NCBI RefSeq assembly: GCF_000784355.1
Contig: NZ_KN360928.1
Span: 368,777-432,776, forward strand
Reading direction: 5' to 3'
Source: Methanolacinia paynteri
GTDB lineage: Archaea; Halobacteriota; Methanomicrobia; Methanomicrobiales; Methanomicrobiaceae
DNA: 64,000 nt
The position numbers and the translations under genes were made by a program. Below, piece by piece: positions 16,334-25,095 of the stretch. Numbering within the stretch: the first letter of the stretch is position 1; each line of letters opens with the position of its first letter. The notes beneath the pieces were generated by a model. That model was not told the origin of the DNA. It was given only the letters and a program-made list of their open reading frames with translations, and ran no database searches.

Positions 16334-17083
16334 TCACCCGCGATTCATCATGAGAAATGCGGGTACGAAATACAACAAAATTACAAAAATTATCATCATT
16401 ACACCCATTGCAAAAAGGAGGCGGGCGTAATGCATATTCAGTCTCTCCCTTTTGCTCCTTTCTCCTGTACCGGTTGCTCTTTTGGAGATCATTATGACCG
16501 AAAGAACGATCAGTAAAAATAAAGCCGGGATCAACATCGCTATCCCGAAAAGAAGAACTATAAAAAACGCCGCAATTGCCGGGATCAGGATATCGTATAT
16601 CGGATTTTTTCCCATTATGCCTCCAAAATCCGTTTTTGAAACCTCTCCTTCATTAGCATTTTCTTTATGGTATTCCTTCCTGTCATAGAACCGGCCGGCG
16701 ATCAGGTGACCGGCCAGGACAGCCAGAGGAATAACCACAAATATTGCCATGAATCCGTTGTATGATTTCACGCCGTTGCTCAGCTGGATTGTAGTTATTG
16801 AAGAGGAGATAAACGTAAAAACGAAGAAGAAGACCGATAAAATGGAGATTATAGCAGTCTTCCCCGGGTACATGTAAAGCAGGTACGCAAGAACGGCCGG
16901 AACCAGAAAATAAATGAACAATACGATACCTGCATTAAGACCGGCCAGCCTGATCCCGAAGAACCATGTCTCCCAGTTGATGATAAAGACGAAAAGATTC
17001 ATCAGCGAGAAAAAAACCAGGATTACAAACAGGATAATGTATAATACCCGATCAAGACCGCGTGCAACCCCTGTCAGCTCCAT
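16334..17083 (-). CDS. Polytopic membrane protein (249 aa)
   Basis: This protein has about seven predicted membrane helices arranged as a four-helix N-terminal part (to about residue 130), a charged cytosolic loop (YDRKEYHKENANEGEVSKTDF), and further helices with a conserved-looking KNPIYDILIPAIAAF start. It ends shortly after the last helix. I do not recognise a family and see no WCP motif. It is followed by the operator-controlled lipoprotein gene on the same strand. The same accessory block holds other membrane proteins, so a common role at the cell envelope is possible. Confidence 0.68.
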   Translation of the reverse strand: MELTGVARGLDRVLYIILFVILVFFSLMNLFVFIINWETWFFGIRLAGLNAGIVLFIYFLVPAVLAYLLYMYPGKTAIISILSVFFFVFTFISSSITTIQLSNGVKSYNGFMAIFVVIPLAVLAGHLIAGRFYDRKEYHKENANEGEVSKTDFGGIMGKNPIYDILIPAIAAFFIVLLFGIAMLIPALFLLIVLSVIMISKRATGTGERSKRERLNMHYARLLFAMGVMMIIFVILLYFVPAFLMMNRG

Positions 17084-17233
17084 GATTAATATTGTTAATG
17101 CTGCACCATTTAAATTTTCTGACCGTAAAGTCGAAATGGAAATAATTTTACGGTTCAGTTGAGGTACGGGATTAAATTTTGTTTTCCTGGAAAATGGTGT
17201 ATGATATTTTATCAGGTGACAGCCCGATCTAAC

Positions 17234-17440
17234 TTACTCCGAAACCTTCTCAAGTATTCTTTCGATGTTGTCGATCTTCTTATCGATTCTCTCAACCATC
17301 TGCCTGAGCAGCGCAATCTCTGTTTTGATGTCGGATATTTCGGCCTTTCTCTCCGATTCCGATCCGAACTGCTTCTCAATCCATTCCTTAAATTCACGGG
17401 TATCTCCCTCCGTGAATATTCCGGTAAGCTTTGGACTCAT
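17234..17440 (-). CDS. Small coiled-coil protein (68 aa)
   Basis: This short soluble protein has a WIEKQFG segment (residues about 20-26) followed by a long helix with heptad-type spacing, ending KKIDNIERILEKVSE. The next gene upstream ends with KKVDNISDILEKVAE after its own GWIEKYM segment, so the two share one C-terminal module and may form a mixed coiled coil. GAGGAAG lies a few bases before the ATG. It is last in the ArsR-led operon, 38 bases after the 134-residue gene. Confidence 0.7.
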   Translation of the reverse strand: MSPKLTGIFTEGDTREFKEWIEKQFGSESERKAEISDIKTEIALLRQMVERIDKKIDNIERILEKVSE

Positions 17441-17478
17441 ATTATCTTCCTCTCAAAAATTATTTTACAGGTTCATCT

Positions 17479-17883
17479 TCATTCGGCCACTTTTTCGAGG
17501 ATGTCTGAGATATTGTCGACTTTCTTTTCTATCTCCTCCATCCTGCTGCCCATTACTGCCAGTTTTGCATTGGATTCTTCGACATTGTTCCTGCTTGCCA
17601 GCAGATCCATCTTTGCAAGCATTGCATCCATGTACTTCTCAATCCATCCCTTGACCCTAGTTATAATCATGTAAATAACGATAACAACCAGAATAATTGG
17701 GAATAAATACATTAGTATCGAGGTACAGGATAACATAAAAAATCCCAAATTGCTAACTGAAAATCCGAGCATAGATGCAACAAATGCTATGATCGGGATC
17801 ACCAATACAACAAATACTGTAAGTAGAATTACAATCTTTGTCAACCAGTGGAACTCCCTTACGGTTTTAAAATTCATCTTCAT
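17479..17883 (-). CDS. Two-helix membrane protein with C-terminal coiled coil (134 aa)
   Basis: Two membrane helices (about residues 14-37 and 45-72) are followed by a cytosolic coiled coil (about 75-134) whose end matches the 68-residue partner encoded next. The layout suggests a membrane anchor that recruits the small soluble coiled-coil protein. Its ATG lies inside the last codons of the ArsR-type regulator gene (17-base overlap), implying coupling. No enzyme motif is visible. The family is unknown to me. Confidence 0.7.
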   Translation of the reverse strand: MKMNFKTVREFHWLTKIVILLTVFVVLVIPIIAFVASMLGFSVSNLGFFMLSCTSILMYLFPIILVVIVIYMIITRVKGWIEKYMDAMLAKMDLLASRNNVEESNAKLAVMGSRMEEIEKKVDNISDILEKVAE

Positions 17884-18181
17884 TCATCTCCAGTTTCGAA
17901 ATAAGGTCAAGGCTCAAAGCAAATTCGAAGGGCACGGCCTTGTAATATCTTTTGAGATAAGGCGGCTCTTCACCGACGCGGTTGGTTCCGGTGACAAGCC
18001 CTGCCTTTTCGAACTGCTTTAGGTAAATATTCACAAGCGGCCGGGAGATCCCGACCTCTTCAGAGATCTCCCGTGCAAACTTCTCTTCGTGCGTAATCGC
18101 CCTGAGTATGTTGAGCCTCTGTTCGTTTCCAAGAAAACTGAGTATTTTGGCAAGTTCAGTCACTGTCGCCGGGTTCAACAT
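17867..18181 (-). CDS. ArsR-family winged-helix regulator
   Basis: From the ATG at 18181 this is a 104-residue winged helix protein: ILSFLGNEQRLNILRAI, AREISEEVGISRPLVNIYLKQFEKAGLV (recognition helix), and a wing with PPYLKRYYKAV. This is the ArsR/HTH_20 layout of small archaeal repressors. No cysteine metal site is visible, so the signal is unknown. The longer frame to 18241 would place the palindrome 18186-18209 in coding sequence. The regulator probably controls its own operon with the two coiled-coil proteins downstream. Confidence 0.82.
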   Translation of the reverse strand: MLNPATVTELAKILSFLGNEQRLNILRAITHEEKFAREISEEVGISRPLVNIYLKQFEKAGLVTGTNRVGEEPPYLKRYYKAVPFEFALSLDLISKLEMNEDEF

Positions 18182-18185
18182 GCTA

Positions 18186-18209
18186 ATGTGTTTATTATTT
18201 TTTACACAT
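18186..18209 (-). promoter_or_regulatory. Palindrome ATGTGT-N12-ACACAT before the ArsR-type gene
   Basis: ATGTGT (18186-18191) and ACACAT (18204-18209) are exact inverted repeats around an AT-only spacer, five bases upstream of the regulator's ATG on the minus strand. A TTTATC-like TATA element at about 18211-18218 precedes it. This is the expected place for an autoregulatory ArsR operator. Confidence 0.55.
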
Positions 18210-18366
18210 GATAAATCTTTTTTAGACCAACCGTTGATCATTCTTTAGGAACCTTCGAAAAGCTGCCTGACCTGCAGGTGCAGTGGAGGCAAAAAGGGGG
18301 TTTTGGTCTCTTTATCCGGGATTTTTCGATATTGAATCCTGTGATTATGCCAGGAAAAAGTTCATT

Positions 18367-18732
18367 TTACCATAAAAACACCAGCAGGAGTGCCGCGATG
18401 AAGGGGAGTATAACGCCGAGGCAGAACAAAACCAGCCAGATCAGGATATTCGCCTCACAGAACCGGATACCGTCCTCCCAGGCGGATTCGGGATCGAAAA
18501 AACCGTCCCTGAACGCCTCGCGAACTAGAAATACTGCGACGACAAGGAAGACAAAACCGATTCCTATCAATGATAACTGCAGGGGGGAGACGATCCTGAA
18601 GAAAATTCCGTATTCCAATATTCTTTCATTCAGGCCGAAGCCGAGGAAAACCGCACCGACGGCTCCACACACCAGGGATGCCAGCAGGTTCACCATTTTC
18701 TTGGCTGGAACGCCGAAGATCTTCTCTGCCAT
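18367..18732 (-). CDS. Three-helix membrane protein (121 aa)
   Basis: Hydrophobic segments lie at about residues 12-33, 46-70 and 95-120. Between the second and third is a cytosolic or external loop with REAFRDGFFDPESAWEDG. No family is recognised. It stands alone, 134 bases after the next minus-strand gene and with a GC-rich palindromic stretch (CTGCAGGTGCAG, near 18270) beyond its 3' end. Confidence 0.6.
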   Translation of the reverse strand: MAEKIFGVPAKKMVNLLASLVCGAVGAVFLGFGLNERILEYGIFFRIVSPLQLSLIGIGFVFLVVAVFLVREAFRDGFFDPESAWEDGIRFCEANILIWLVLFCLGVILPFIAALLLVFLW

Positions 18733-18866
18733 AATTTTTCCTGATTTTCTTTTATGAATGATTCAGGATTATACCCCTTATATTTTATTACCAATCCGTT
18801 AAGCCGGGTTTAGCGGCATATTCAAAGAATAATTTAATTGGTTGATTCAATCAAAAAAAAGAAAAT

Positions 18867-19139
18867 TCAATCTTTCCTCTCGTTCTCCACGGCCTTTACG
18901 TCGTCTATCATATATGATCCCTCCTCGACGACAGTCCCCTTCATGGCGTAAAAGGGGATAATCATCACCGCGGTGACGATGATCGCCGCAAGGGCAAGGA
19001 TGACGATCGCTCCTACAAGCAGCAGGAAGCCGATTACAAGATACTCGAGGAAAAAGAGGGCGAGGATTATCAGGGCTATGACTATAATCGCCAGCAGTGT
19101 TGCCCATCCCGCCCTTGATGCCGCAGTATTGCTCTCCAT
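18867..19139 (-). CDS. Small membrane protein (90 aa)
   Basis: Two to three closely packed hydrophobic segments (residues about 12-70) are followed by a charged tail, VEEGSYMIDDVKAVENERKD. GAGGAG lies about 12 bases before the ATG, within the short gap after the AIM24-like gene, so the two are co-transcribed. A role linked to that protein is possible. Family not recognised. Confidence 0.65.
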   Translation of the reverse strand: MESNTAASRAGWATLLAIIVIALIILALFFLEYLVIGFLLLVGAIVILALAAIIVTAVMIIPFYAMKGTVVEEGSYMIDDVKAVENERKD

Positions 19140-19154
19140 TAGATAATCATCTCC

Positions 19155-19868
19155 TCAGATGCCGATCTCGAACCCGCTGCCGCCACTTGAGTTGGACGAG
19201 TGCGGAAGGAAGGGAATGAGTGAATCTGCAAGCTGTGGGAGCGTCATCGACTGTATGACAATCTTTCCCGGCCCCGTGAGAGTTGTCAGGAAGAATCCCT
19301 CGCCGCCGAACATGGAGGTCTTGATACCGCCCGCTGCCTGGATATCATAATTAACCGACGATTCCCACCCGACTACATGGGCCGTTGAGATCTTGTAGGT
19401 CTGTCCCGGCTTAAGATCGATCTCGACAAGGTCCCCGCATGCATGGAAGAAGACCATCCCGCTTCCGGAGATCTTCTCGAGGATTAGTCCTTCACCCCCG
19501 AAGAATGTCGAACCGAGCTTCTTCTGGAATGCAATCTCCCAGTTGACGCTCTTCTCCGCACAAAGGAATGCATCCTTCTGGGCAAGAAAATCCTTTCCTG
19601 TGATGTCCATCGCATAGATCTTTCCGGGTGCGTTTCCGCCGAATGCAACAACTCCGGGCCCTCCCTGACTTGTGAAGTTTGTAATCATGAAGGACTCTCC
19701 TGCGAGTTTCCTTTTGATTCCCTTGAAGAGTCCGCCCTGGAGTTCAGCCTTCATATCAATGTTTGCGCTCATGTAGACCATCGCACCGGCCTCGGCCCAG
19801 ACGGTTTCAGCATTTTCGATCTCCATTGTGACAAACTGGAGATTGTCACCTGTAATACTGTATTTCAT
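19155..19868 (-). CDS. AIM24 / TIGR00266-family protein
   Basis: This 237-residue protein belongs to the widespread AIM24-like (TIGR00266, DUF124) family: a beta-rich, tryptophan-poor fold with repeated GGxG loops. Family features visible are VTMEIENAETVWAEAGAMVYMS near the start, GGEGLILEKISGSGMVFFHA in the middle, and GGEGFFLTTLTGPGKIVIQS near the end. It probably forms a trimeric barrel, and its cellular role is unclear. I chose the ATG at 19868 because CAGGTAG precedes it; the longer frame to 19898 lacks a site. It shares a transcript with the small membrane gene. Confidence 0.9.
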   Translation of the reverse strand: MKYSITGDNLQFVTMEIENAETVWAEAGAMVYMSANIDMKAELQGGLFKGIKRKLAGESFMITNFTSQGGPGVVAFGGNAPGKIYAMDITGKDFLAQKDAFLCAEKSVNWEIAFQKKLGSTFFGGEGLILEKISGSGMVFFHACGDLVEIDLKPGQTYKISTAHVVGWESSVNYDIQAAGGIKTSMFGGEGFFLTTLTGPGKIVIQSMTLPQLADSLIPFLPHSSNSSGGSGFEIGI

Positions 19869-19921
19869 AATATCTACCTGATTAGAATAAAAGCGCAATA
19901 AAAATAAATTCTTTTCTTAAT

Positions 19922-20743
19922 CTATGCTGCAGCACTGCCTGTATCCGGTCTGTAGAGCGTGCCCGCATCCCTGGCCCCTGCGGATTTTTCTTCGGAGATC
20001 TCTTTTATCGTGATAATTACGCCGACAGTATCTTCATCCCTGTATCTCCTCGGGACGATCCTCACCCTGACCATGATATTTCCCCCGCTCCGGTCCTTCA
20101 GGAAGACAGTCTCCTCGTCCTCGCCGAAATAAGCCGCCTGCGAGAGTGCTCCGGGGTCAAAGCCTGTATTCCCTGAGAAATGAAGGATCTCCGATAACGG
20201 CTTTAACAGCATCTCGGCATTCGAGAGGCCTGTGAGGTTTTCAGTATAGGGATTGATATACAGTATTCTGCCTGAAGGGTTTGTGATTACGATTCCCTCC
20301 TCGTACAAACACATCTGTTTTACGCACGAGGGTATCTTTCTCGTTACGCTCTCCTTTGCCTTCATATTCAGTTCAAACGCTCTTATGGCCAGAGAGACGG
20401 TGGACAGCAGTTCGCTCTTGTTGAACGGTTTTGCAAGGTAGCCGTAAGGTTCGGCAGAGTTGGCCCTCTCGATCGTCTCCTGGTCGACTGCCCCTGTCAT
20501 AAAGATGACAGGTATCCTGAAAAGGTGCGAGATGTAAGTTGCCGTTTCAATTCCGTCAATCTCACCGGCAAGACCTATATCGGATATCACGACATCGGGA
20601 GTGACTGCTGCGGCAGACAAGAGTGCGTTCTCTCCGCTCTCCACGATGCCTGTGATCTCGTGGCCGTCTCTCTCCAGAATTATCGATACGATCTCGGCGA
20701 TTTCAAAGTTGTCTTCAACAATTAAAATTTTCTTTTCTGTCAT
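19922..20743 (-). CDS. Response regulator with receiver and PAS domains
   Basis: The 273-residue protein has an N-terminal receiver domain (KILIVEDN; phospho-acceptor Asp in DVVISDIGL near residue 56; Thr in FMTGA; Lys in YLAKPF). A PAS domain follows (about 145-260; ILYINPYTENLTGLSNAEML). There is no DNA-binding or kinase output, typical of methanogen phosphorelay proteins. GGAGG lies eight bases before the ATG, which is only two bases after the stop of the PstS-like gene, so the two are tightly coupled. The hybrid kinase on the other side of that gene is the probable partner. Confidence 0.9.
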   Translation of the reverse strand: MTEKKILIVEDNFEIAEIVSIILERDGHEITGIVESGENALLSAAAVTPDVVISDIGLAGEIDGIETATYISHLFRIPVIFMTGAVDQETIERANSAEPYGYLAKPFNKSELLSTVSLAIRAFELNMKAKESVTRKIPSCVKQMCLYEEGIVITNPSGRILYINPYTENLTGLSNAEMLLKPLSEILHFSGNTGFDPGALSQAAYFGEDEETVFLKDRSGGNIMVRVRIVPRRYRDEDTVGVIITIKEISEEKSAGARDAGTLYRPDTGSAAA

Positions 20744-20745
20744 CT

Positions 20746-21774
20746 TCAGACCTCCTGGTTAAGTTCGGCAACCGAGAAGTAGCCGACTTCGTTGAAGTAA
20801 TCATTTGACGAAGGCGAGGTTGCAAATTCAATGAAGTCCTTCGCCAGAGCGGAAGCGTCACTTTTCGTCACGTAATTCAGCGGCCTTGTAAGGCCGGAGA
20901 TGTAGAAGGATCCGCCCCCGTCGGAATGCTCTTCATTTCTGAGTTCGAGAAGTATGGCCTCCCTAATCTTTGTAATGTCGGAAGGAACAGCCTCTCCTGA
21001 TCCTTTATCAACGATTTTAAGGATCTTTACTCCAGGGTCCGATTCTGCGTAGCCGAAGTCGACGAAACCGATGGAGAACGGGTTGTCCTTTACAAGATTC
21101 AATACCTCGGAGTTTCCTTCGGCTGCGAGCTGTGTCACTTTACCGTTTGTGCCGTAGTCTTCGGCTTCAAGCGAGGAGTCGACGTTCTTTTTTCCCGGGA
21201 ACAGCCAGTTTGCAAATGTCTCTTCGGTTCCCGATTCCTCGGATCTCTGGATCACGGTATTTATGCCGGCAATATCGGCCATGGACGATATGTCATCTGA
21301 TTCGCCATTGTAGAGAGCAGAGGCTTCTTCGAACGTAATCGTGTCAATGACGTTCTTTTGCGAGGTGATTATCACTATGGCGCTTGCGCCTATGCGGTAC
21401 ACTTCCAGATCAGGATATGAAAGCAGTTCGGAGTCTTCGACATTTCGTGAAGCGGCCCCGATATCAGCAATTCCGGTTCCTGCTTCTTTTATGCCCATGC
21501 CCGACCCCCCACCGTTAACGACAATGTCAACGCCCGGACTCTCTTTCATGTATGCGGCAGCGAGTATCTCCGATACCGGCTGGATTGTTGTGGACCCTGA
21601 TATCGTAAGATTTTTTTGTTCTTCCCGGGCTGCACCGGCAATGCCGGCATCATCCGAAAGGCATCCGGGAGATGCTGCTGCAAGAAAAAAAATTACAATG
21701 ATAAAGGTGGAGATGGCGTTTTTTTTCTGTATATTTGCAAATCCGGATTTTTTTTCCGGAGCAGAGAGCAGCAT
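20746..21774 (-). CDS. PstS-like phosphate-type binding lipoprotein
   Basis: From the ATG at 21774, preceded by AGGTGA, the protein has 342 residues. It has a signal peptide with a lipobox-like SPGC and then a periplasmic binding-protein fold (PBP-like, PstS family): ISGSTTIQPVSEILAAAY, NGGGSGMGIKEAGTG and ADIGAASRNVEDSE bind phosphate or a related anion. No pstC, pstA or pstB lies next to it. Its gene is coupled to a response regulator and faces away from a large sensor kinase, so it may serve as an extracellular sensor rather than a transporter subunit. Confidence 0.88.
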   Translation of the reverse strand: MLLSAPEKKSGFANIQKKNAISTFIIVIFFLAAASPGCLSDDAGIAGAAREEQKNLTISGSTTIQPVSEILAAAYMKESPGVDIVVNGGGSGMGIKEAGTGIADIGAASRNVEDSELLSYPDLEVYRIGASAIVIITSQKNVIDTITFEEASALYNGESDDISSMADIAGINTVIQRSEESGTEETFANWLFPGKKNVDSSLEAEDYGTNGKVTQLAAEGNSEVLNLVKDNPFSIGFVDFGYAESDPGVKILKIVDKGSGEAVPSDITKIREAILLELRNEEHSDGGGSFYISGLTRPLNYVTKSDASALAKDFIEFATSPSSNDYFNEVGYFSVAELNQEV

Positions 21775-21934
21775 ACCCAAATCACCTGCCAGAGGAGTCT
21801 GTGGCTGATAAAATATACTTTGCCTTAGTAAAATATCTGATGCTACATTGAATAAGTACTAGTACGTATCAACATGTGATAACGATAGGATAATTCGATG
21901 AAGTATATCTTTATTTGATAACTTTTTAATATTG

Positions 21935-24900
21935 ATGGCTCTTGTCGAAGGAGACTCCGGGTACGGGCTTTTTTCCCGGATCACCTCACTGTTCGGGGGA
22001 AAAGGAAGAGGCAAAGGAAAAAAACGCAAATCTATTCGCACAACGACCGCCGCGATAATTGCCGTTACCCTTCTCGGGCTGATATTTCTCCTCTATATTC
22101 TCTCGTCTGTAAGTCTCGATTCAGGTTTTTCAAGCCTTGAAGAGAGGCTGACCGGCGACAACGTGATGAGGGCGGCAAATGCCGTGAATGCCGAGGTCGA
22201 CCGGCTCGATTCAATTGCAAATGCATGGGCCACATCAGAAGAGCTTCCCGAATTCATCGATAGCGGTGATACTTCTGTCGCACGTACGATATTCTCCGAC
22301 GGAAGGCTTGTTGATGTCGGGGTAAATATTCTGCTGATCACGGACTCGGAGGGAAACATCCTGTGGCACAAGTACATGAATCTCGACTACGGCCACCAGA
22401 TGCCGACTCCCAAGAGCCTGCTTTCACAGATTGCCGGGCATGAGGATGTGCTTAGCAGCGGAACGACAAAAGGAACCTTAATGCTTAATTCAGGGCCGAT
22501 GCTCATAGCATCCCGCCCTATAACGGACCCGGAGTCGGGCGATCCGTTTGGAAACCTGCTTGTAGGAAGATATCTTGACAGGAGTGAGGTTTCGTCATTA
22601 TCAGCAACAACTCAGCTCGAGATCTCGGTAATTGAAAACAAATCTGGTTTTGAGGAATATTTCGAGATTTTCGCGGATAAAGGGGCTGGGAATACCATAA
22701 ACGACAACTCGATAATCATCAGTCCCGTAGATAACAAATATGTTGCCGGATTTTCGGAGATCTATGATATATACGGCGAACCGGTTGCGGTTCTTCAGGT
22801 CACTGAACCGAGAGACGTGACGATTTACGGAAAAGGCGTCCTCAGCCTGCTGATAATGATGCTCGTACTTGCGTCCGTAATATTCGGTGCGGTCATCCTT
22901 GTCCTGATCCAGAGATCGGTCGTATCGAGGCTTGAAAACCTGAACAGGGAGATCAAAACTGTTGCCATGACAGAGAGTCCTGAAGGCAGGATCAACATCG
23001 AAGGCGACGACGAGATATCATCCGTGGGTTCGGCGATCAACATGATGCTGGAGTCGATAGAAAAAGGTAAAGAGCAGTATAGCAGGCTTTTCGACAACGC
23101 AAACGACCTGATCTTTACGATCGATGCAGACGGGGTGTTCGTCTCGGCCAACGGGGCGATGGAAAAAAAAGCAGGACTCGAAGACGGGGGGCTTGCCGGC
23201 AGAAAGATAGAGGAATTTGTCAAAAACGGCGGAATGGAAAAGATCCGGCCGCTTCTCGCCGGGAATAACAGGGAAAACGGCGGCAAGACGGAGATAACAC
23301 TGGTTTCGACCGGCGGAGAAGAATACCTGGTAGAGTTCAGCGCCCAGCCCCTGACAGGTTCCGATGAGATGACCGGGTTTTTCGTTATAGCAAGGGATGT
23401 TACTGCGAAAAGGAAGGCCGAGGAGGAGCTGAAAAACCACAGGAACCGCCTCCGGGAGCTTGTAACGGAGAGAACGGCCCAACTCGAGCATGCCAACAGC
23501 GAACTTGTAAAGGAGGTCGAAGAGCGGATAAGGTTCGAAGAGAGCCTTGCGGAAGAGAAGGAGAGGCTTTCGGTAACCCTGTCGTCCATCGCCGAGGGCG
23601 TTATCGCTATGGATCATCTCGGGTATGTGACGCTTATCAACAGGGAGGCATCTGCGAAGATTGGAATAAGTGTTGAGTCTGCAGGAGGAAAAAGGATTGA
23701 CAGCATCTTCAGGCTTGAAAAAGCAGGCCGGCCGGAGGACATCGGTTCGATAGTTCTCGATGTTATATCCGACAGGAAGGTCTTCGAGATTAATACCGAG
23801 GTGGATCTCTTCGACTCGCAAGGAAATGCGTATCCCGTTGTCCTGTCCGTCTCCCCGCTTACAGACAGGTCCGGGACATCGATCGGTGCCGTAATCGTGT
23901 TCCGCGAGATATCGGAACGGCTTAGATGGGAGGAGGAGGTCTTGAGAAGACAGAAGCTCGAATCGCTCGGTGTCCTTGCGGGAGGGATAGCCCACGACTT
24001 CAATAACATACTGACGGCGATCTCCGGGAATATCGGTCTTGCGAGAAATATGGCCGAAGGAGATGCCGATGTCTCCTCCCGCCTGGAAGAGGCTGAAAAG
24101 GCGATATCGAGAGCCAAGGATATCACCCGTCAGCTCATTACCTTTTCAAAAGGAGGGGAGCCTGTCAGGCAGGTCCAGGATATAAAGTCGATGATCAGGG
24201 AATCGGCGGAATTTGTCTCCCACGGTAGCAATGTAAAGCTGTACTTTGATATCGCAGGCGATCTCTACAATGTCGAGGTCGACAAGGGACAGATCAGCCA
24301 GGTGATAGAGAACCTTGCGATAAACTCCATACAGGCGATGGCAGACGGAGGAAATATCTACGTGCAGGCGAAGAATGCAGGCGTAATCACCGGAAAGGAC
24401 GGCCTTGAAGACGGGAAATATATTGTCATATCCGTAAGGGACGACGGCAGCGGAATTCCGGAGGAATACAGGGAAAAGATCTTTGATCCCTATTTTACCA
24501 CAAAAAAGAGCGGAAACGGGCTTGGGCTTGCATCCTGCATGTCGATAATAAGGAAACACGGCGGTGCGGTAAAGCTGATTTCAGAGGTCGGTGTCGGGAC
24601 CGAATTCAGGATCTACCTCCCCGCGACCGAAAGAAGCGTCGAGGCCGAAGACGGGCTCTCCGGCGGAATGCTCTCCGGATCATCGAGAGTTCTCGTGATG
24701 GACGACGACAGGAGCATCTATGATACGATACCCCAGCTTCTGCGGGGCTACGGTTTTGACGTCGAGGCGGCATTGGACGGTGCGGAGGCGATAAGAATCT
24801 ACCAGCAGTCGAAGATTCTTAAAAAATCCATAGATGTCTTTGTTATGGATCTTACGGTTCCGGGAGGACTCGGGGGAGTTGAAACGATCGCCCTGCTGAG

Positions 24901-25081
24901 GGAGTTCGATCCCGATATACTCGCAATAGTGTCGAGCGGGTACTCGAACGATCCGGTTATGGCGGATTTCAGGGAATACGGGTTCGATGCGGTTCTCCCG
25001 AAGCCCTACAATATTGAGGATCTCGTGAGGCTTATCAACAGGCTGGTCTCTGAAAAGGAAAAAAAGGATAAGGGCTGTTGA
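21935..25081 (+). CDS. Hybrid sensor histidine kinase (CHASE4-like, HAMP, two PAS, HisKA, HATPase, REC)
   Basis: This is a 1048-residue membrane kinase. Helix 1 lies near residues 44-66, then an extracellular CHASE4-like domain (LDSIANAWATSEELPEFI; to about 290), helix 2 near 300-325, HAMP, PAS 1 (about 380-495), a coiled coil, PAS 2 (about 545-665), and a dimerisation domain with GGIAHDFNN (His near 687). HATPase_c follows (NLAINSIQAM, DDGSGIPEEY, GNGLGLASC), then a C-terminal receiver (MDDDRS, phospho-Asp in FVMDLTVPG). It can phosphorylate itself and its own receiver. The ATG at 21935 follows a TATATCTTTATTT box by about 27 bases, so the transcript is probably leaderless. Confidence 0.93.
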   Translation: MALVEGDSGYGLFSRITSLFGGKGRGKGKKRKSIRTTTAAIIAVTLLGLIFLLYILSSVSLDSGFSSLEERLTGDNVMRAANAVNAEVDRLDSIANAWATSEELPEFIDSGDTSVARTIFSDGRLVDVGVNILLITDSEGNILWHKYMNLDYGHQMPTPKSLLSQIAGHEDVLSSGTTKGTLMLNSGPMLIASRPITDPESGDPFGNLLVGRYLDRSEVSSLSATTQLEISVIENKSGFEEYFEIFADKGAGNTINDNSIIISPVDNKYVAGFSEIYDIYGEPVAVLQVTEPRDVTIYGKGVLSLLIMMLVLASVIFGAVILVLIQRSVVSRLENLNREIKTVAMTESPEGRINIEGDDEISSVGSAINMMLESIEKGKEQYSRLFDNANDLIFTIDADGVFVSANGAMEKKAGLEDGGLAGRKIEEFVKNGGMEKIRPLLAGNNRENGGKTEITLVSTGGEEYLVEFSAQPLTGSDEMTGFFVIARDVTAKRKAEEELKNHRNRLRELVTERTAQLEHANSELVKEVEERIRFEESLAEEKERLSVTLSSIAEGVIAMDHLGYVTLINREASAKIGISVESAGGKRIDSIFRLEKAGRPEDIGSIVLDVISDRKVFEINTEVDLFDSQGNAYPVVLSVSPLTDRSGTSIGAVIVFREISERLRWEEEVLRRQKLESLGVLAGGIAHDFNNILTAISGNIGLARNMAEGDADVSSRLEEAEKAISRAKDITRQLITFSKGGEPVRQVQDIKSMIRESAEFVSHGSNVKLYFDIAGDLYNVEVDKGQISQVIENLAINSIQAMADGGNIYVQAKNAGVITGKDGLEDGKYIVISVRDDGSGIPEEYREKIFDPYFTTKKSGNGLGLASCMSIIRKHGGAVKLISEVGVGTEFRIYLPATERSVEAEDGLSGGMLSGSSRVLVMDDDRSIYDTIPQLLRGYGFDVEAALDGAEAIRIYQQSKILKKSIDVFVMDLTVPGGLGGVETIALLREFDPDILAIVSSGYSNDPVMADFREYGFDAVLPKPYNIEDLVRLINRLVSEKEKKDKGC

Positions 25082-25095
25082 TATTTTTCATCAGT

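Noticed and set aside
16254..16337. N-terminal extension of the 15.5 kb lipoprotein
   Set aside because: It would place the TATA box and operator inside coding sequence and put a charged, non-conserved segment before the signal peptide.
23018..23995. 325-codon minus-strand frame inside the hybrid kinase gene
   Set aside because: Antisense of clearly conserved kinase and PAS sequence; the protein has no recognisable pattern.
25082..25095. Guide (omega) RNA at the 3' end of the TnpB-like gene
   Set aside because: Only 14 bases separate this gene's stop from the kinase stop, and no typical right-end hairpin is present.
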